A stretch of DNA of 64,000 nt from Elysia crispata (GCA_033675545.1 JAWDGP010001105.1:1008501-1072500); one strand, 5' to 3'. Positions 46,006-59,016 are shown, counted from the stretch's first letter. The notes: generated by a model not told the origin, from the sequence alone. Made by a program: numbers and translations.

Positions 46006-49000
46006 AGGCTTATGAAATGGAACATCTCAGTATAAGCAGTAATGGTTTATACAATGGTAAAGAGCGCATCAGATTTCAACCAGGTAGTTCAGTGCACGCG
46101 ATGCAGAGAGCCGAGAAAGCTATCGACATAGATCTTGCCAGAAGTTCTGACCCACTGATCGATTAAGAAGTAAACTTTAATATCATTACCGCGATAGCAT
46201 GTCTCGGTTCTTTTTTGTTTTTTTTAAAATAACTTGAAAACATACTCCCATTTCAAAGCAAAATTATTGACAGTTGTCCTGTGAACATGTAAATTGTATC
46301 AATTTTCGAAATTTATTCATTTGAACAAGACTTATCTGGACAGCACGAAATTCTGGGGATTTTTTTCATTGCTATTGGTGTATTATGTTTCTATATGTGC
46401 TGCATTTTTGTGCGGTGATTTTACAAAGACAATGTTTTCTGTCCTACACAAATGTAGACATTTTAAAATATTTTTTTTTTATAATTTATATTTCTTACAT
46501 CACAACTTTGAATTAAAAGAAAGTTTCTGAAAATTAAATTCATGATGAGAGGCAGTTTTTGAAACCTAGAAAGCAGTGAGCAGGTGATGGTAATTGGGTA
46601 ATCTAATCTTGTTTTGATAGGCTAAAGCAGCCTCCGAGCAATCGAACTTAGAGGAAGGAAAATAAATGAGCTATCGAATTTAGAGTTATGTAAAGTTATG
46701 AAGTGTGTATGTGTGTATATGGGTTAGGGAAGAGAGAAGACGGATGAAGGAAGTTAAGGTTTGATAGACGCTCTGAATGTTGAAGCTAGAGGGTGTGACT
46801 TCAACTCGATCTAATTTCCTTGCTTTGAGAGAGCGATGTGACTGATAATTTCCTGATTCTTTCGCAGCATTCCTCGTCAGAAAAGGAAACTTTTCTTCCA
46901 TTAATTTATCGATTTTGTTATGCAAAAATGACACTTCGTGGATTGGATGTAAAGTATTGAAGTTTGCCATTCTAAAAGTTGGTTCTAAAAAACAGTCCAT
47001 TGAATATTTGGAATGTGGAACTTTGTTATAGCTACTAATTTATGAAAATCTGGGTTTTAAGAAAATGAGTATTCTTTTTTAGGCTCCCAAGTAGAAATAT
47101 CTTTGTCTTGTGATCAATGCTTACTTGAAAAAAATATTTTGTTAGCAGCGCAGGCTCCTGAGTCATTCATAGTCTAATTCTCAGGTGATATTCGCAAATT
47201 ATAGAAATCAGGTGGATTTTTTTTTTGTTATAAATAATTCTAGATAAATATAAAGGTATGATGACGTTTAATGTTATAATTGTAAATTTAAAAGATGTTT
47301 TTGTTTACTAATGAAATGGCATAGAAGATAAAGTCCTCCAGTATATTGCCGGCTTGACTAAAATTAAATACTAAATTTGAAAAATTTAAAAAGCACATAA
47401 ATTCATGTTTGTCAAAACCTGAAAGTTCTAAGATTACCGTGAAGTGGAGAGATTACGCCCGGCAATCAATCGATCAAAGAAACAAACTTTCAATATTAAA
47501 ATGACAATATGATGATAATAGTCTCTAAAAGCCAACAACAAATTCTTTTTAGTTTTAGGCTTCGTTACGTCCAATGAAGGTTAAGGGAAATAATTTCTAA
47601 AGTTTAATTTGAACATATTATTAAGAATATTCAATATAAAAGACTGAAATATGACTTAACTCTTTGTTTTAAGCTATTCTTTGTGAGTTTTTAGGTTTTT
47701 TAATGACTGTCAACTTACATTATTTTTTCTTTAGCGACATCGCTACGCCGTGAACTGTTTACACTAAGTAGGCTCTCGACATGGTAGAGCGGTGTTTCAC
47801 ACCATCTTACATGTAGGAAGAAGATGCAAAAGCCCCCTAAAAAGCAAAGCAAAATATATCATGCAGTAATAAGAATGCGAGATGAGAGTGGGCCTACCTA
47901 GCTTAAGCGCTTTATCAATTATTGCATTTCGCAATAAACAGCAACAAAAGTCCTCGATATCTGATTCCTTTTCAAAGCAAAAGCATTTGCCAACATCCTG
48001 TGCAGTTTTGCAGGGATCAAAACCGATTCTTGCAAATGTTTAAAGACATCCCTATTGCGAAACATGATCCTTGATCAACAGAGGTAGCGCTGAATCCAGA
48101 GAGGTTTCAGAAAGACGAGCCTTACTCTGCATGCCGAAAGTAAAATGCGGTATCTGTGATTGATGCTGTAAAAATGTTTTTTTATTATTACAAAACCATT
48201 GCTATGGGCAAGTTTATATAAGGTCGCTGCAAAGATCTTGACAGTCCCTATTTATTAACAGCTTGTTACGAGGGCAATTTCTAATAATATTCAAATATTC
48301 ATCGAGGTAATGTTGCCCTACAGTACGCGCCATATTGTTTGCTCTAACAAACACGGGTCACCAAGTAACACGAAATAGAAGCTACACACATTCTAGATAT
48401 TATTTATTTATAACTCCATGGGTAGGAAGGGCCACTAGAGATTAGATGTCCATCTTCGTAGCCGACTTCAAAAGTATAAACAGTTCACTACATGCTTTAG
48501 ATTCTCCCATTCTACTGTGTGATATTGATATGTTTCGTTTGAAAGAAGTTACTTGACTTTACTTTTCCAACAAAATATATTGCCATGCTGGGGTGAATGA
48601 CGCGTGAACGATTAGGCACACATTCTATATGAGCTTACCAGCCTGTTACCCCGCCTAGCTTTTGACATTGTCACTGTTTCTGTCTCCCTGATTTCCACCT
48701 CCCCAGCCCCTGACTACCGGCACCATAACCACCCTCGATATTCAATGCTGCAGTGTTTCAAAATATATAAAATTCACTTTTATGAAAAAAAAAAAACTAT
48801 TATAACACATGTATTAAAAATTACTATCATCCCATTATGCGCCATGTTCTTATGTTCATTTTTCGAATATCCCAAACTGTATTGTTTTTGTTGTATTGTT
48901 TGTTATTGCTGTTGCGGTTTTTTTTCTTCTTTTTTTTTTTTTTTTTGTTGTTTTTTTTTTTCGAAGATTTTTTCTAACCTATATTTAAAACGTAATGTGA

Positions 49001-52000
49001 TTTACAAAACAAAAAGAAACGCTATGCAGAAAAGCAAGATTCCTTTTCAGACGAATATGAGATGCAGGGAAGAGATAAACTAATCCTTGGACGATTTTAA
49101 AATAATATTAAAGCAATTAAAACTGTCAGATTAGTGTAACTTCTAACTGTAGAGACAAACTTCACTACATTTGTTAAGCATTTTATGGTGGTAGAAAGTG
49201 CCCACACTGAAAATGACAGGGATTATACTTTAACGCCTAATGATGAAGTCGCTATGTTTTAGCCCTCATGATATCAGAGAAGACCTTACTCTCACACGAC
49301 AGGACTATACTTATTTAAGCGCTCTCCGCTTGCACAATGGGCTAAACTTCATAACAAGAGGGGCTACACTGCAGTATTGTTGGGCGATCTTCTCTAAATT
49401 CTCGGCTTAGCAAAAAGTACAAACGGAAAATTGAGATGAGAATGTGGTAAATGTAGTCACAAGCCAATGAAGGACATCGTTGGAAAAAGGAAAGTGGGTG
49501 TTTCGGCCATATTATGCTGCATAATGTAAAGAATAGACGATATTAGGGTTAATACTAAAGAAAAGGCTATAGGGAAAAACGAGTGCAATCATCATCTTGA
49601 GCCATCTTTTAAATGAATATAGAATTTTGCGTCTTGAAGTAGTGATAGATGGTGGGATTGGCGAGTGGCTATTGGATCTTGTCTGACCGACCAGGTCAAC
49701 TCAAAACTACTATTGCAGAAATTTTGGTAGAATTCAGTAGGCGGAGTAGCTAACATAATATCATGGAATATTTCACTCCGTCGTTATAGCAAGTGTCAAA
49801 CAATGAACAGGTTTTTTTTTTAATCATGGCCAAAAGAATTGACGACCCTATTATCACCATCGTGTCAAAACTGTTAGTCTTAACTGGTATCACGAAGACA
49901 AAAAAAAAGAGCAGTAAGAAGCCCGGGGCATTTTTATGCAATCGAAGCAATATGGTAAATCAACAAATTCTACTCATTCGTTATATATTAAAAGATCCTT
50001 GTAAACGCTTATTAGAAAGCTATGAATTCTATTAAATTTACCTAAAGGTGCATTGCCGATCGACAGTTCTTAGTGGCTCATTTATTTTTACTCAACATAT
50101 TCTCGAATATTTAACAGGATCTATAATTGATTCGAATTTTTTTAGTAAAGTAAGTATTATTATACTTTTTTTTCTTTTGGAAAAGAAAAAGCTTCCTCTC
50201 CGAAGAAAGTTTCAGGGCCTTAAACGGGTTCAAGTTCATTTTTTTTTTTTGAAAATTCATCGATGAAATATTGTTGCATGTGTGAACCTTTTACCTCTAT
50301 TAATTGTAGTTGGAGAAACAAGATGAGATGATAATATTATATACTTCTTTTGTTTAGCGGTGTTGACCAGAGAAGTACATGAGTACAGGATCCTGACTGT
50401 AGTCCTAGTAAAACTCTCACAGATGCAAACCAGCCCGAGTGAAGATCTTACCATTGGTCTTTGCCCATAGTTTAAAATCTGAAAATCCATGCATGCAAGC
50501 GAGAAACAAAATTCATCGATTGAAGCTGCATTTAGAATGCTTCCTGCGTTTAGTATGCGTCTTGCTTCTGACAGGAAAAGCCGCAAACACAGAGAGTCAG
50601 CATGCGGCTAATTCTTAAAGAAATAATAAATAAAATTTGAAACGTTTTACAATATATGATGGTAGGATTGATTCTTAGACGTCACTCTGTCATAACAAAA
50701 ATTAACATGTAAACTTATGCGCAAAAAAGTATGGCAACATAATGACTGACTTCCATGAGCAATAATGTTCGGCGAAATTTCTGTTACTTGTCTAATTTTC
50801 CGTGTATTTAAAAAGCACCTAATTTTAAGAATAAAGCACTACACGCGGCAGAATAAACAGGCAGTATTTTTCGATTTAAAGAGAGTTCAAGCCGCAAATC
50901 AGAAATACGTGACATATTACCTATAGACACATATATAGAGCTGGTTAATAATAGCGTTTATGACCTTAAGAAAATCAATGAAGACAAAAACGTGTTATTT
51001 TACACGTTTTGTGAAATTAACTTGGACGAAAAAAGTCCAAAACCTGGGTTTCCACTTTTACTCGCACCCTTTGCTGTACTTGCATGCGTAGACCTTGTTG
51101 TTGTAGACATGAAATGTATCGACTCCACAGACATTTTAAAGTCTTAAATACCACGATAAAAATTAAATTTTATGAAGAACTTGATGGTAAAAAAAATTCT
51201 ATAAAGATAAAAAACTACTCGCTATTTTGCGGGGCTAGGAATTTATTCACACCTAGATGAAAGTCCAAAAAGTATTTTATTTTTATGATACAATGAACTA
51301 GCTAAATAATTTAGCTGAAAAACAGATAATAAATGTGTAGAGGAGAGAAACGCAATAGGAACGTACAGAATAATAACATCATAGGTTTTTAAAGTTAAAC
51401 TAGCAAAGTGAACGAGCATTTCTTAACACCTGAGATGGAATGCAAACTGCACTTTTATTTGCGTCAATAAAGTTTTTTCAATAATCTTCTAATTTATTCA
51501 GCGTCAATGAATATAAAGATCAATTTTATCTAAAGAAATTCTAAATAACTCACAAAATCACTTAACAAACGTCTCATCTTACTTATCTATACCATAGAAG
51601 TTGATATTTTCAGTTTCAGCGTTTTCAAAGAAATATATTTTTTCTAAACTGGCAGCTTTAGTTTTGTATTATTTTAGATGGGTTTTTTTTATAACATTTC
51701 TTTACAATTTTTTTTTCAGCGACGAAATGGACTGAAGATTAGTTTTAGCGAAACGGGCTGTACAACTGAAGCTTCAAGCAAGTTTTAATGTCATGCAAAC
51801 ACAAAATGGTAGGTTGATGCTCCGTAGTGTCGATAATCACGGCGGTGTTAACTCCTCTGTCTCTAAACTGTTCAGTTTCCTCCTCAATATCTGATTAGTA
51901 ACAATTTATGGAAAAAGCACGTACGATCTGTGGAGAAATGCAAAGACCTGATATCCCTATTGGAAACCTGCAGCTACTGGTTCACATCTCGAGAGTTGAT

Positions 52001-52002
52001 TT
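46006..52002. other. Long stretch without supported genes
   Basis: AT-rich; scattered frames of 60-110 codons show no domain, splice or composition support. T-runs occur at 48.92-48.96 kb. Confidence 0.5.
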
Positions 52003-52037
52003 GGGGAGGGGGAAAAGGGGGGAAGGGGGGGGGGGGG
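52003..52037 (+). other. G-run with quadruplex potential
   Basis: Runs of 4, 5, 6 and then about 14 guanines separated by 1-4 A bases, satisfying the four-G-run rule on the plus strand. Confidence 0.7.
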
Positions 52038-52354
52038 CTATATTCTTTTTTTTTTTACCTATGTCTTTCCCCTATTTGGTTGATTTGTAAACAAAATCTT
52101 AATCTCACCTCAGTGTGGACGGACCATATCAAAACAGTGGTAACTGACCAGGGGTCACTTTTGCTGTAACGTGATCAGTTACGTTGCCAGTAAGTGATCA
52201 TGAGTTTCATAGCAACATCATCCTCCCTGATAGGGAACAAGTTCTCAATTTTACTTGATGGTCACATTGTCATCATATGGTAAACTTGGCTTCCTGGGTC
52301 CTAAACAAGGCTTTGATAAAAGCTTCCTGAAACCGACACCCATTATCTTCATGG

Positions 52355-52437
52355 AGAATGGAAAGGTAAACGATACTTACCAAGTTGAAGTTTGCTGTAT
52401 TTTCTACGGACCCATTAATATTCATCGAGGTCAATTG
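52355..52437 (+). repeat. 83-bp arm of foldback (left)
   Basis: Pairs with 52575-52657 as an inverted repeat with about one mismatch; the loop is 137 bp. The outer 36 bases are a divergent copy of the terminal repeat (TTCTACGGACCCATTAATAT). Confidence 0.85.
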
Positions 52438-52574
52438 AGATAGGCTGGTCACGCCCGTGGAGGCTCACACTTTAAAGTTGTTAACTATTATGATTCTAAT
52501 GTGGTCTATGATACTGACATATCATTACAGACAAATACGTACGGGAGGGTGCAATCAAATTAGATAAGGGAGGG

Positions 52575-52657
52575 CAATTGACCTCGATGAATATTAATGG
52601 GTCCGTAGAATATACAGCAAACTTCAACTTGGTAAGTATCGTTTACCTTTCCATTCT
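52575..52657 (-). repeat. 83-bp arm of foldback (right)
   Basis: Reverse complement of 52355-52437. Its last bases overlap the start of the 39-bp terminal repeat, so foldback and terminus share sequence. Confidence 0.85.
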
Positions 52658-52692
52658 ACGGACCCACTTAATATTCATGAGGTCACTTGAGA
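52654..52692 (+). repeat. 39-bp terminal inverted repeat, left copy
   Basis: Begins TTCTACGGACCCACTTAATA and ends CACTTGAGA. It is an exact reverse complement of 59987-60025. Confidence 0.85.
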
Positions 52693-53359
52693 CTTCAAAG
52701 ACATAATAGTTAACACAACTTATACTATCAGGGCAATGTGCCACTGTCCACATCGTGTGAAAAAATGCGTTTCACATAATTACGTTGTAATGGGGTCCAG
52801 AATAACATATCGTTGAGATGTTAAGATTGCAGTATAACCTATCAGATAATTATATCAGAAGATATAAGAATATATTTATATACAAAATCATCATGATACA
52901 ATGATAGAAAATGATGCGTTCATATTGAACGAAAAAGGAAATGAAAAGTTCAATACTGAAGATCAGATAGTGAACATCATGGTTCATAAGCATTAAATTG
53001 CAAACAGATTAATATTCAAGTAGACTGGTATAAATTTATAATCTTCGGCTAACACGTGTATACGTACACAGCCACCAGTAATCCATCAATCAGTTGAAAC
53101 ATTATGTGTAAAACGCCGTAAAAGCATGTCGTATGCCAATGTATTAACCTAGTATATGGTATATCTAGGTACAAAAGAGAGGTGACATAAATGCCAAACT
53201 CACAGGTTACATTAACTTTCTTATAAGACATCATGACATAGCATTTATTTAGCCTTGCCGGAATATGCTGGATTAACTGAAAATAAGACGATAGTTGATA
53301 TGTAAATAAAGAGTTGCAAATGATATGATTCCTCGATATAAGTGATTTAGTGCATAAAT

Positions 53360-53660
53360 GTGCAGCTCACAGGACATATTGGTCCACAATGCATCGGTTT
53401 GGAAACATCACGACGCTGCATGGGAATTAGCAGAATTCGGCTGTAGCAGTATTAAGTTATAAGATATATTGATATAAGCAAAGGGTGGTCTCAATGTGTA
53501 GCTTACAGGACATATTGGATCAGAATTTATTGGTGTGGAAACATCATGACGTTGCATGGGAATTAGCAGAATCTGCTATAGCACTATAAACTCGTAAGAT
53601 ATAATTTTTGATATAACTAAATTTAGCCACAGGACTAAAGTCCAGTAATAGAAAAAGCAT
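53360..53660 (-). repeat. 136-bp imperfect tandem duplication in the element's 3' region
   Basis: Two copies (from 53361 and 53497) share CACAGGACATATTGG-like and GCATGGGAATTAGCAGAAT words. A shorter, weaker third copy starts near 53,628. It lies between the recombinase and the terminal complex. Confidence 0.65.
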
Positions 53661-53974
53661 GACATTGCATCCGGCTCTTAAAACGTAGAGTCTCCTATCG
53701 CTATGAGGTTTCTAGTTATGGCATAGAACTGTTCTGCGTGTGAGGCAGCAGTAGGCAAAGTACAAAGAGGAGAGTTGTGTTGATGCTCACTGTATTTGGA
53801 TTTGACGAGCCTAGTCTATCAGATCGATATATCAGGATCAAAGTAAATTAATGATTTAGAAATGTAGATTCAATGATCTAATCTTTCAAATCAATGTATA
53901 ATCATCATTCACATCAACTACTAACAATGTCATGGTTTATTCAAGATTATCACTGCTCATAACCGCTGCATCAA

Positions 53975-54540
53975 AACAAGCTGCGTCCGCTACGTGAGTC
54001 GCGTCATTATGTTATTTCCAACTCCCTGGGTTTGCGGTGAAAAACGTTCAAAAGTCTGCGAAGACTTTCATCCAATCGAAGGTAAAACATAGGCGGTATC
54101 TGAGTTAACCGCAGCCTTTGTGGCCACAGCAGCCCGGCTACTGTGAGCGGAGTACTTGACCGTACCAATCCGTGCCTCTGCCAGGATCTGTTTGAAGACT
54201 TTGAACCATTTACTAAAAGTCTCGAGACTAACCGTCTTACGTCGGAGAGATTACACTCACCAAATATTTATCAGACTGATGACAATCTTTTGTGCCAGTC
54301 AAGTAAAAAGTTCCTACTCTGTGATGATGCTGTGTTTAGAAGATCATCTAGCACAAGAGATGCTTCTTACTTAGTACAGACAAAGAAGTTAAATACAGTG
54401 ATGCGATGGTTTGCACCCGTTGCCGAGTTGTGAGGGCAATAAGCATGGTCGGTTTGAGACAGAGTCTACGCTAAGGCAAATCGATATCATCCCCAGTAGG
54501 ATTTAATGTAATTCAGAATTACTGTAACATCCAAAAATGC
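53975..54540 (-). pseudogene. DIRS tyrosine recombinase, degenerate and lacking the catalytic Tyr
   Basis: Readable pieces are VILNYIKSYW near 54.51 kb, LIALTTRQRVQTIASL (box I region with its Arg) near 54.41 kb, SAHSSRAAVATKAA (HxxR box) near 54.12 kb, and SSQTFERFSPQT near 54.04 kb. In the family the last motif normally reads F-Y; here codon 54038-54040 (reverse strand) is TCA, Ser. A TGA at 54068-54070 stands where Trp is expected. This enzyme type integrates circular cDNA without target-site duplication. Confidence 0.78.
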
Positions 54541-54599
54541 TTTTATATTTTAGGTATTGGGGGTGGGGAGTGTTGGTGAAACTCTTCTTTCATAAAGAA

Positions 54600-55287
54600 T
54601 TTCAATAGTTGTCTACTTTTTCAATCAATGTCAACTAAGAGGGACACTGTTGACTAAGCAGAATTGATACCACTATAGCTGTATCTGTTATCTACCATTA
54701 TATTGCAGAAAGTACATCAATAACTTTGCATCCCCTGATCCTGAGTCCTTTCTGAGATGACAAATGATATGAAATCACTTTTATATTGTTAGTGTGTAGA
54801 CTTTCCTCAGGCTGGCGTAATGGTGTAACACTTTTTGCTCTACGCCATCCTTGGCTAATCTCTGCCTGAAATTAGACAAGTCATCATGTGTAGTCTATCA
54901 GCTATCGGGTGTCTCTCGATGGGCTTTCTGGTGTGAATCAAAGAGAGGAAAGTTAAACATGATAACTGAGCTGATTAGCATGGTCTGAAGAGTGGGATGC
55001 CACGGATATGAACAAGAATGTGGCAGTTATTAAACTGGCTGCAAAGGCTTTGCGATCCCATGAGAACTGCTTTGAGGTCTAAAGCACTGCTGTGCAATTT
55101 ATGGTTTGTGTTGAACCAAAACTACTCACTAGTGTCTGAATTGCCTAGGTGTGCCCCTTTTTCCAATGTGCAGGAGTCTGTATTCAAGAAAAAATGAGGG
55201 TTAGGCATGCTCCCTGGTTTTGTGGAACTGAGTCTCTTAGGGAGTCACCACCACGTTTCAGTCTTACATTCTGGTGTGATGCATTGA
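54600..55287 (-). pseudogene. RNase H-like / linker segment of DIRS pol, degenerate
   Basis: Lies between the reverse transcriptase and the recombinase. Only scraps are readable, for example a VDN-containing stretch near 54.67 kb that may be the third acidic RNase H motif, and FRQRLAKDG near 54.86 kb. Stops occur in all minus frames. The call rests on position in the element. Confidence 0.4.
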
Positions 55288-56090
55288 TCAAAAGTATAAA
55301 ACTGATGTTTTAAGGCTTGTATTTTCGTCATTGCCATATCTCTGTGAAATAACTGGCCCTAAGGAACTGCTGTCAGTGAGCCAATTAATCTTGCCAGTTG
55401 ACGGTTTAATGGGCGTCTTATTGGTGAGGCTCGCCAGTATGTTCTTTTTCGCTTTGCCCAATGATACAATCATGGCTTTAGAGTCTAATACCAATCCCAA
55501 GTGGAATAAAGTTTGGCTTAGAATAAGAGAGGATGTGTCTGAAATGTGAATCCGAAAAATTGGATGAGCGATCTAGTGTACTGTACGTTCTTTGCATGTA
55601 TCAAAGGAGGCGCCCTGAAGGTATAAATCATCAATGTAAACCGTAAAATGTATGCCTATAACCTAAAATAATCCAAGACAGGTTTCATGATTTTGATGAA
55701 GACCCTTAATGAATCTTTAAAACTTTGCGGTAATGCATCAAAAGTGTATATTATTTTGTGAAATTCAAACTTTGTGCTGCATTCATGATTAGGAAGCGTA
55801 AAATAAGCATCCTTTAAATCTAACCTGGTCATGTATCAATTGTTTCGCATCTACTGAAGGACACGTATCAAGAGTTTTCATCTTAAACTGACTAGATAAA
55901 ACATATTTGTTGGGTTACTTGACATTAAGATTCATCCTAAACTTCCTATCATCAGGCACTAAAGTGCTCTCCCCTCTTAGAAAATAAAGAAAAACAGTAT
56001 GAATAAAGTCTCCAACTTCAGTGCGCATAATTATCTCAATGATGACTTTCTCTTCTAAATCCATAAGTCTAGTGTTTCCTCATAGCCTCA
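55288..56090 (-). pseudogene. Reverse transcriptase of DIRS type, frameshifted
   Basis: Minus-strand pieces in order: RKFRMNLNVK and QFKMKTLDT (fingers region, with an in-frame stop between them), TRLDLKDAYFTLPNHE carrying the first catalytic Asp, FTVYIDDLYLQG with the YIDD catalytic box at 55627-55638, and LGLVLDSKAMIVSL, the typical DIRS/Ngaro thumb-side motif, within an open frame at 55288-55500. At least two frame changes and several stops separate them, so no functional polymerase can be made. Confidence 0.82.
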
Positions 56091-56379
56091 GTTTCAATTA
56101 CGTTTGATTTAAACTCACTGGACCTAAATTTTTTCTCTGGGTATGTCTAAAGGCGCGCTACCAGCTCTTGTCTGGCTGGTGCGAAGCAATTTCATATACG
56201 CCGAGGGCCCCTGTCAGCAGCCGTTGCGTAGAAGGAGAAGAGCTGCTATGGTCACCTGCTTTCGACCAGGCTTGTGCCAGGGCTTTGCAAAAGAATTTTC
56301 TGGACATTCTGCAGACCCTTGTCATGCCCTTTGACAGCTGAGGATATTTGTTGGTAGATTGGGGGTTTCACTCCAGTAC

Positions 56380-56877
56380 TTATATCCGCTCACAGTTGGA
56401 GAGAAGTCTAACATCAGTATCCAAATTTGCTCTCATCTCTTTCTCAAGTCCGTGGGCCAGGACTTTCTTGATATTTTCTGCTACATCATGATTGATTTCA
56501 ATCTGACCCACCTTGAACACACCTGTCAGTGGTCGTAGCACAGAGATGCTATCCGAGTTAGCGGATAAGTTAAAATGCAGCATTTCTGATTGAGGCAACG
56601 ACGGGCCCACTTTTGGGGGGGGGGGGTCGTCTGATGCCAGAAGATGAGGTGTGGGACAGGAATGTTGGGGCTCGACAAGAGTTGCGTTTTGAGGAAAATA
56701 AGTATGCATAAGTCCTAGGTTTGTGTCTACAGTCCCTTGGTCACATTCTTCATTGACATCAAATGATTCTATTAATGCTGCGACCACATGTAACATTCTC
56801 GTTACAAGGGATAAGTGTTCCTCAATTCTTTGCAGCTCCTGATGCAGCTCCACCATGATGAAGACCAGAAAGCTCAA
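56380..56877 (-). pseudogene. Gag-like ORF of the DIRS-like element
   Basis: A 165-codon frame begins with a helical N-terminus (ELHQELQRIEEHLSLVTRM) and has a Pro-rich centre (DDPPPPKVGPSLP) and a Leu/Lys-rich end. It lies immediately 5' of the reverse transcriptase on the same strand, where DIRS elements place Gag. After the stop the same region continues in broken frames (about 56,340-56,120, with pieces such as VTIAALLLLRNG), so the original ORF was longer. Assignment rests mainly on position. Confidence 0.5.
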
Positions 56878-57424
56878 TTCCTTATGACAATAACAATAAT
56901 AACAACAATAAAACCGAGCAAGTATATAAAGTATAGAGAATTATATACTGAAGAGAACAGCTGAATTACTCATAGTTCTTTATCCATGCTTCTACCACAA
57001 CACAAATGTAACGTATTTATTAATTCATCAAACCCCGGACAGACAAAAAGCATCATTGGGAAGTGATAACATTGAAAGCATTAAGGCAGGACTGTTATTG
57101 TTGACGGTCTGCCTCTGTTCGTATAATCTCCATATCTGAAAATTACAACAAAGAATTTTATGTTAGAGAACAATCTTGTAGTCTCTAAACCTTTCTCAAT
57201 CAACCAAGGTTTTCCCGAAATACATAAATCGCAGCCTTTGCCATGCTCAGTCACTAGATGAAGTGGCTCGTTACTTCGAAACAAGTTTTAATGAGCTCTA
57301 TTGCACCTGTGAAATAAGCAACCAGAATGACTATTCTTTGTCAATAGAGCAATTCAATCTCTTCAAAAGTTTCTTTTAGGCAAGTAGGTTGTATTATTTA
57401 GAATTATTCATGTTTCGATTTCAT

Positions 57425-58640
57425 TCGTTCTGAAGCATAAAATATGAGGCATCGAGGAGCAATTTAGCTTTATGATTTTACCAAAGCACATAAGCTTTAG
57501 CATTTAAAGGCAATTTATTACATGGCTGATGACATTGCATGTTTATCACACGCACCAAAACATGTAGCCTTCTAATTCAGGTTAAACAATGATTGAATTG
57601 TGAGTTGCTAACTGAAGCAGTTAAGCTGGAGCATTCGGTAACGGTATAAACCACTGATTGAATAGCATGTTATTATCTGAAGCACAGAAGCCGTAGCAAT
57701 CGGAAATAAATTATACAGCTGATTAAATAGCATGTTTCTGACCGAAGCACATAAGCCGTAGCATACGGACATAATTTATACAACTGACTGAATAACATGG
57801 TTTTATCCGAAGCACATAGACATAAGCTGCAGTAATAGGAAGTAGGTTAAACCATTGGTTGATTGGACCAGTTTAAACATCTGATTAACATACATGTTTC
57901 AGGTCCGAAGCACATAATCTGTAGCATTCGGGGCAATTTAGCAACCGGTACATTTGCTTCCTTTCACTCTTTTATGTTCCGAAGCACAGAAGATGTAACA
58001 TTCGAAGCAGTCTAGACAACCGATTGAACTGCACTTTTTTTTTTTTTCCCGAAGCACATAAGTTGTAGCATTCGGAGCAGTTTGCACAACTGGTACATTT
58101 TCTGTCTTTCATTCTTTTATGTTCCGAAGCACAGAAGATGTAGCATTCGAAAGCAGTCTAGACAACTGATTGAACTGCACATTTAAGCTGTAGCATTCGG
58201 GGTAGTTTAGATAACTGGTGCATTTTCTTTCTTTCACTCTTTTATGTTCCGAAGCACAGAAGATGTAGCATTCGAAAGCAGTCTAGACAATTGATTGAAT
58301 TGCACATTTTTTCCCGAAGCACATAAGCTGTAGCATTCGGGGCAGTTTAGAAAACTGGTGCATTTTCTTTCTTGCACTCATTTATGTTCCGAAGCACAGA
58401 AGATGTAGCATTCGAAAGCATTTTTTTTTTTTTTTTTTAATTCCGAAGCACAGAAGATGTAGCATTCGGAAGCCGTCTAGACAACTGAGTGAATTGCACA
58501 TTTTTTCCCGAAGTACATAAGCTATAGCATACGAGCCAGTTTAGAGAACTGGTGCATTTTCTTTCTTTCACTCTTTTATGTTCCGAAGCACAGAAAATGT
58601 AGCATTCGAAAGCACTTTTTTTTTTTTTAAACTGGTGCAT
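57425..58640 (-). repeat. Tandem array of short hairpin-forming units in the DIRS 5' leader
   Basis: About 18 copies of a roughly 27-bp core such as CCGAAGCACATAAGCTGTAG CATTCGG are spaced 55-75 bp apart, with a higher-order period near 130 bp in the right half, where CATAAG and CAGAAG versions alternate. The arms CCGAAGC and GCATTCGG pair with a single-base bulge around a 12-base loop. Copies decay toward the Gag side. T-runs interrupt several units. Confidence 0.75.
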
Positions 58641-58771
58641 TTAAATCGGTTGTACTAATATGAAATTGTCTCTTGTAGTCATACATTCAATAAGCATCAC
58701 AAGTGTTGTAAACAAATACACGTGTTATAGTTGTTAGGTTTACAAGATTGCAGCTCTTAATCAGTTGAAAC

Positions 58772-58772
<1 letters not shown>

Positions 58773-58858
<86 letters not shown>
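58773..58858 (+). repeat. (GA)n microsatellite in the DIRS leader
   Basis: About 42 units; inverted partner at 58936. Confidence 0.97.
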
Positions 58859-58861
<3 letters not shown>

Positions 58862-58935
58862 GCCCAGTGTGTTGTAAATTTAAATAGGAAAGAAACCAAG
58901 GCCAAGTGTCAGTCTATGGGGCTTGTATCAGACAA

Positions 58936-58952
58936 CTCTCTCTGTCTGTCTC

Positions 58953-59014
<62 letters not shown>
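58936..59014 (+). repeat. (CT)n microsatellite in the DIRS leader
   Basis: CTGT-interrupted start, then about 26 CT units, 80 bp from the GA tract. Confidence 0.96.

Positions 59015-59016
<2 letters not shown>

Noticed and set aside
46686..47000. 104-codon minus-strand frame
   Set aside because: AT-rich codon use, no splice sites or homology recognised; left as intergenic.
50257..50586. 109-codon minus-strand frame
   Set aside because: No domain, no promoter or splice evidence; length is reachable by chance in this sequence.
52255..52443. 62-codon frame ending in a GTAAAC donor-like site
   Set aside because: The donor-like site lies inside the 83-bp inverted repeat, which occurs twice; no upstream acceptor or homology.
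54143..54433. 96-codon plus-strand frame
   Set aside because: It is the antisense shadow of the degenerate tyrosine recombinase on the minus strand.
55331..55549. 72-codon plus-strand frame
   Set aside because: Antisense shadow of the reverse-transcriptase segment with the LGLVLDSKAM motif.
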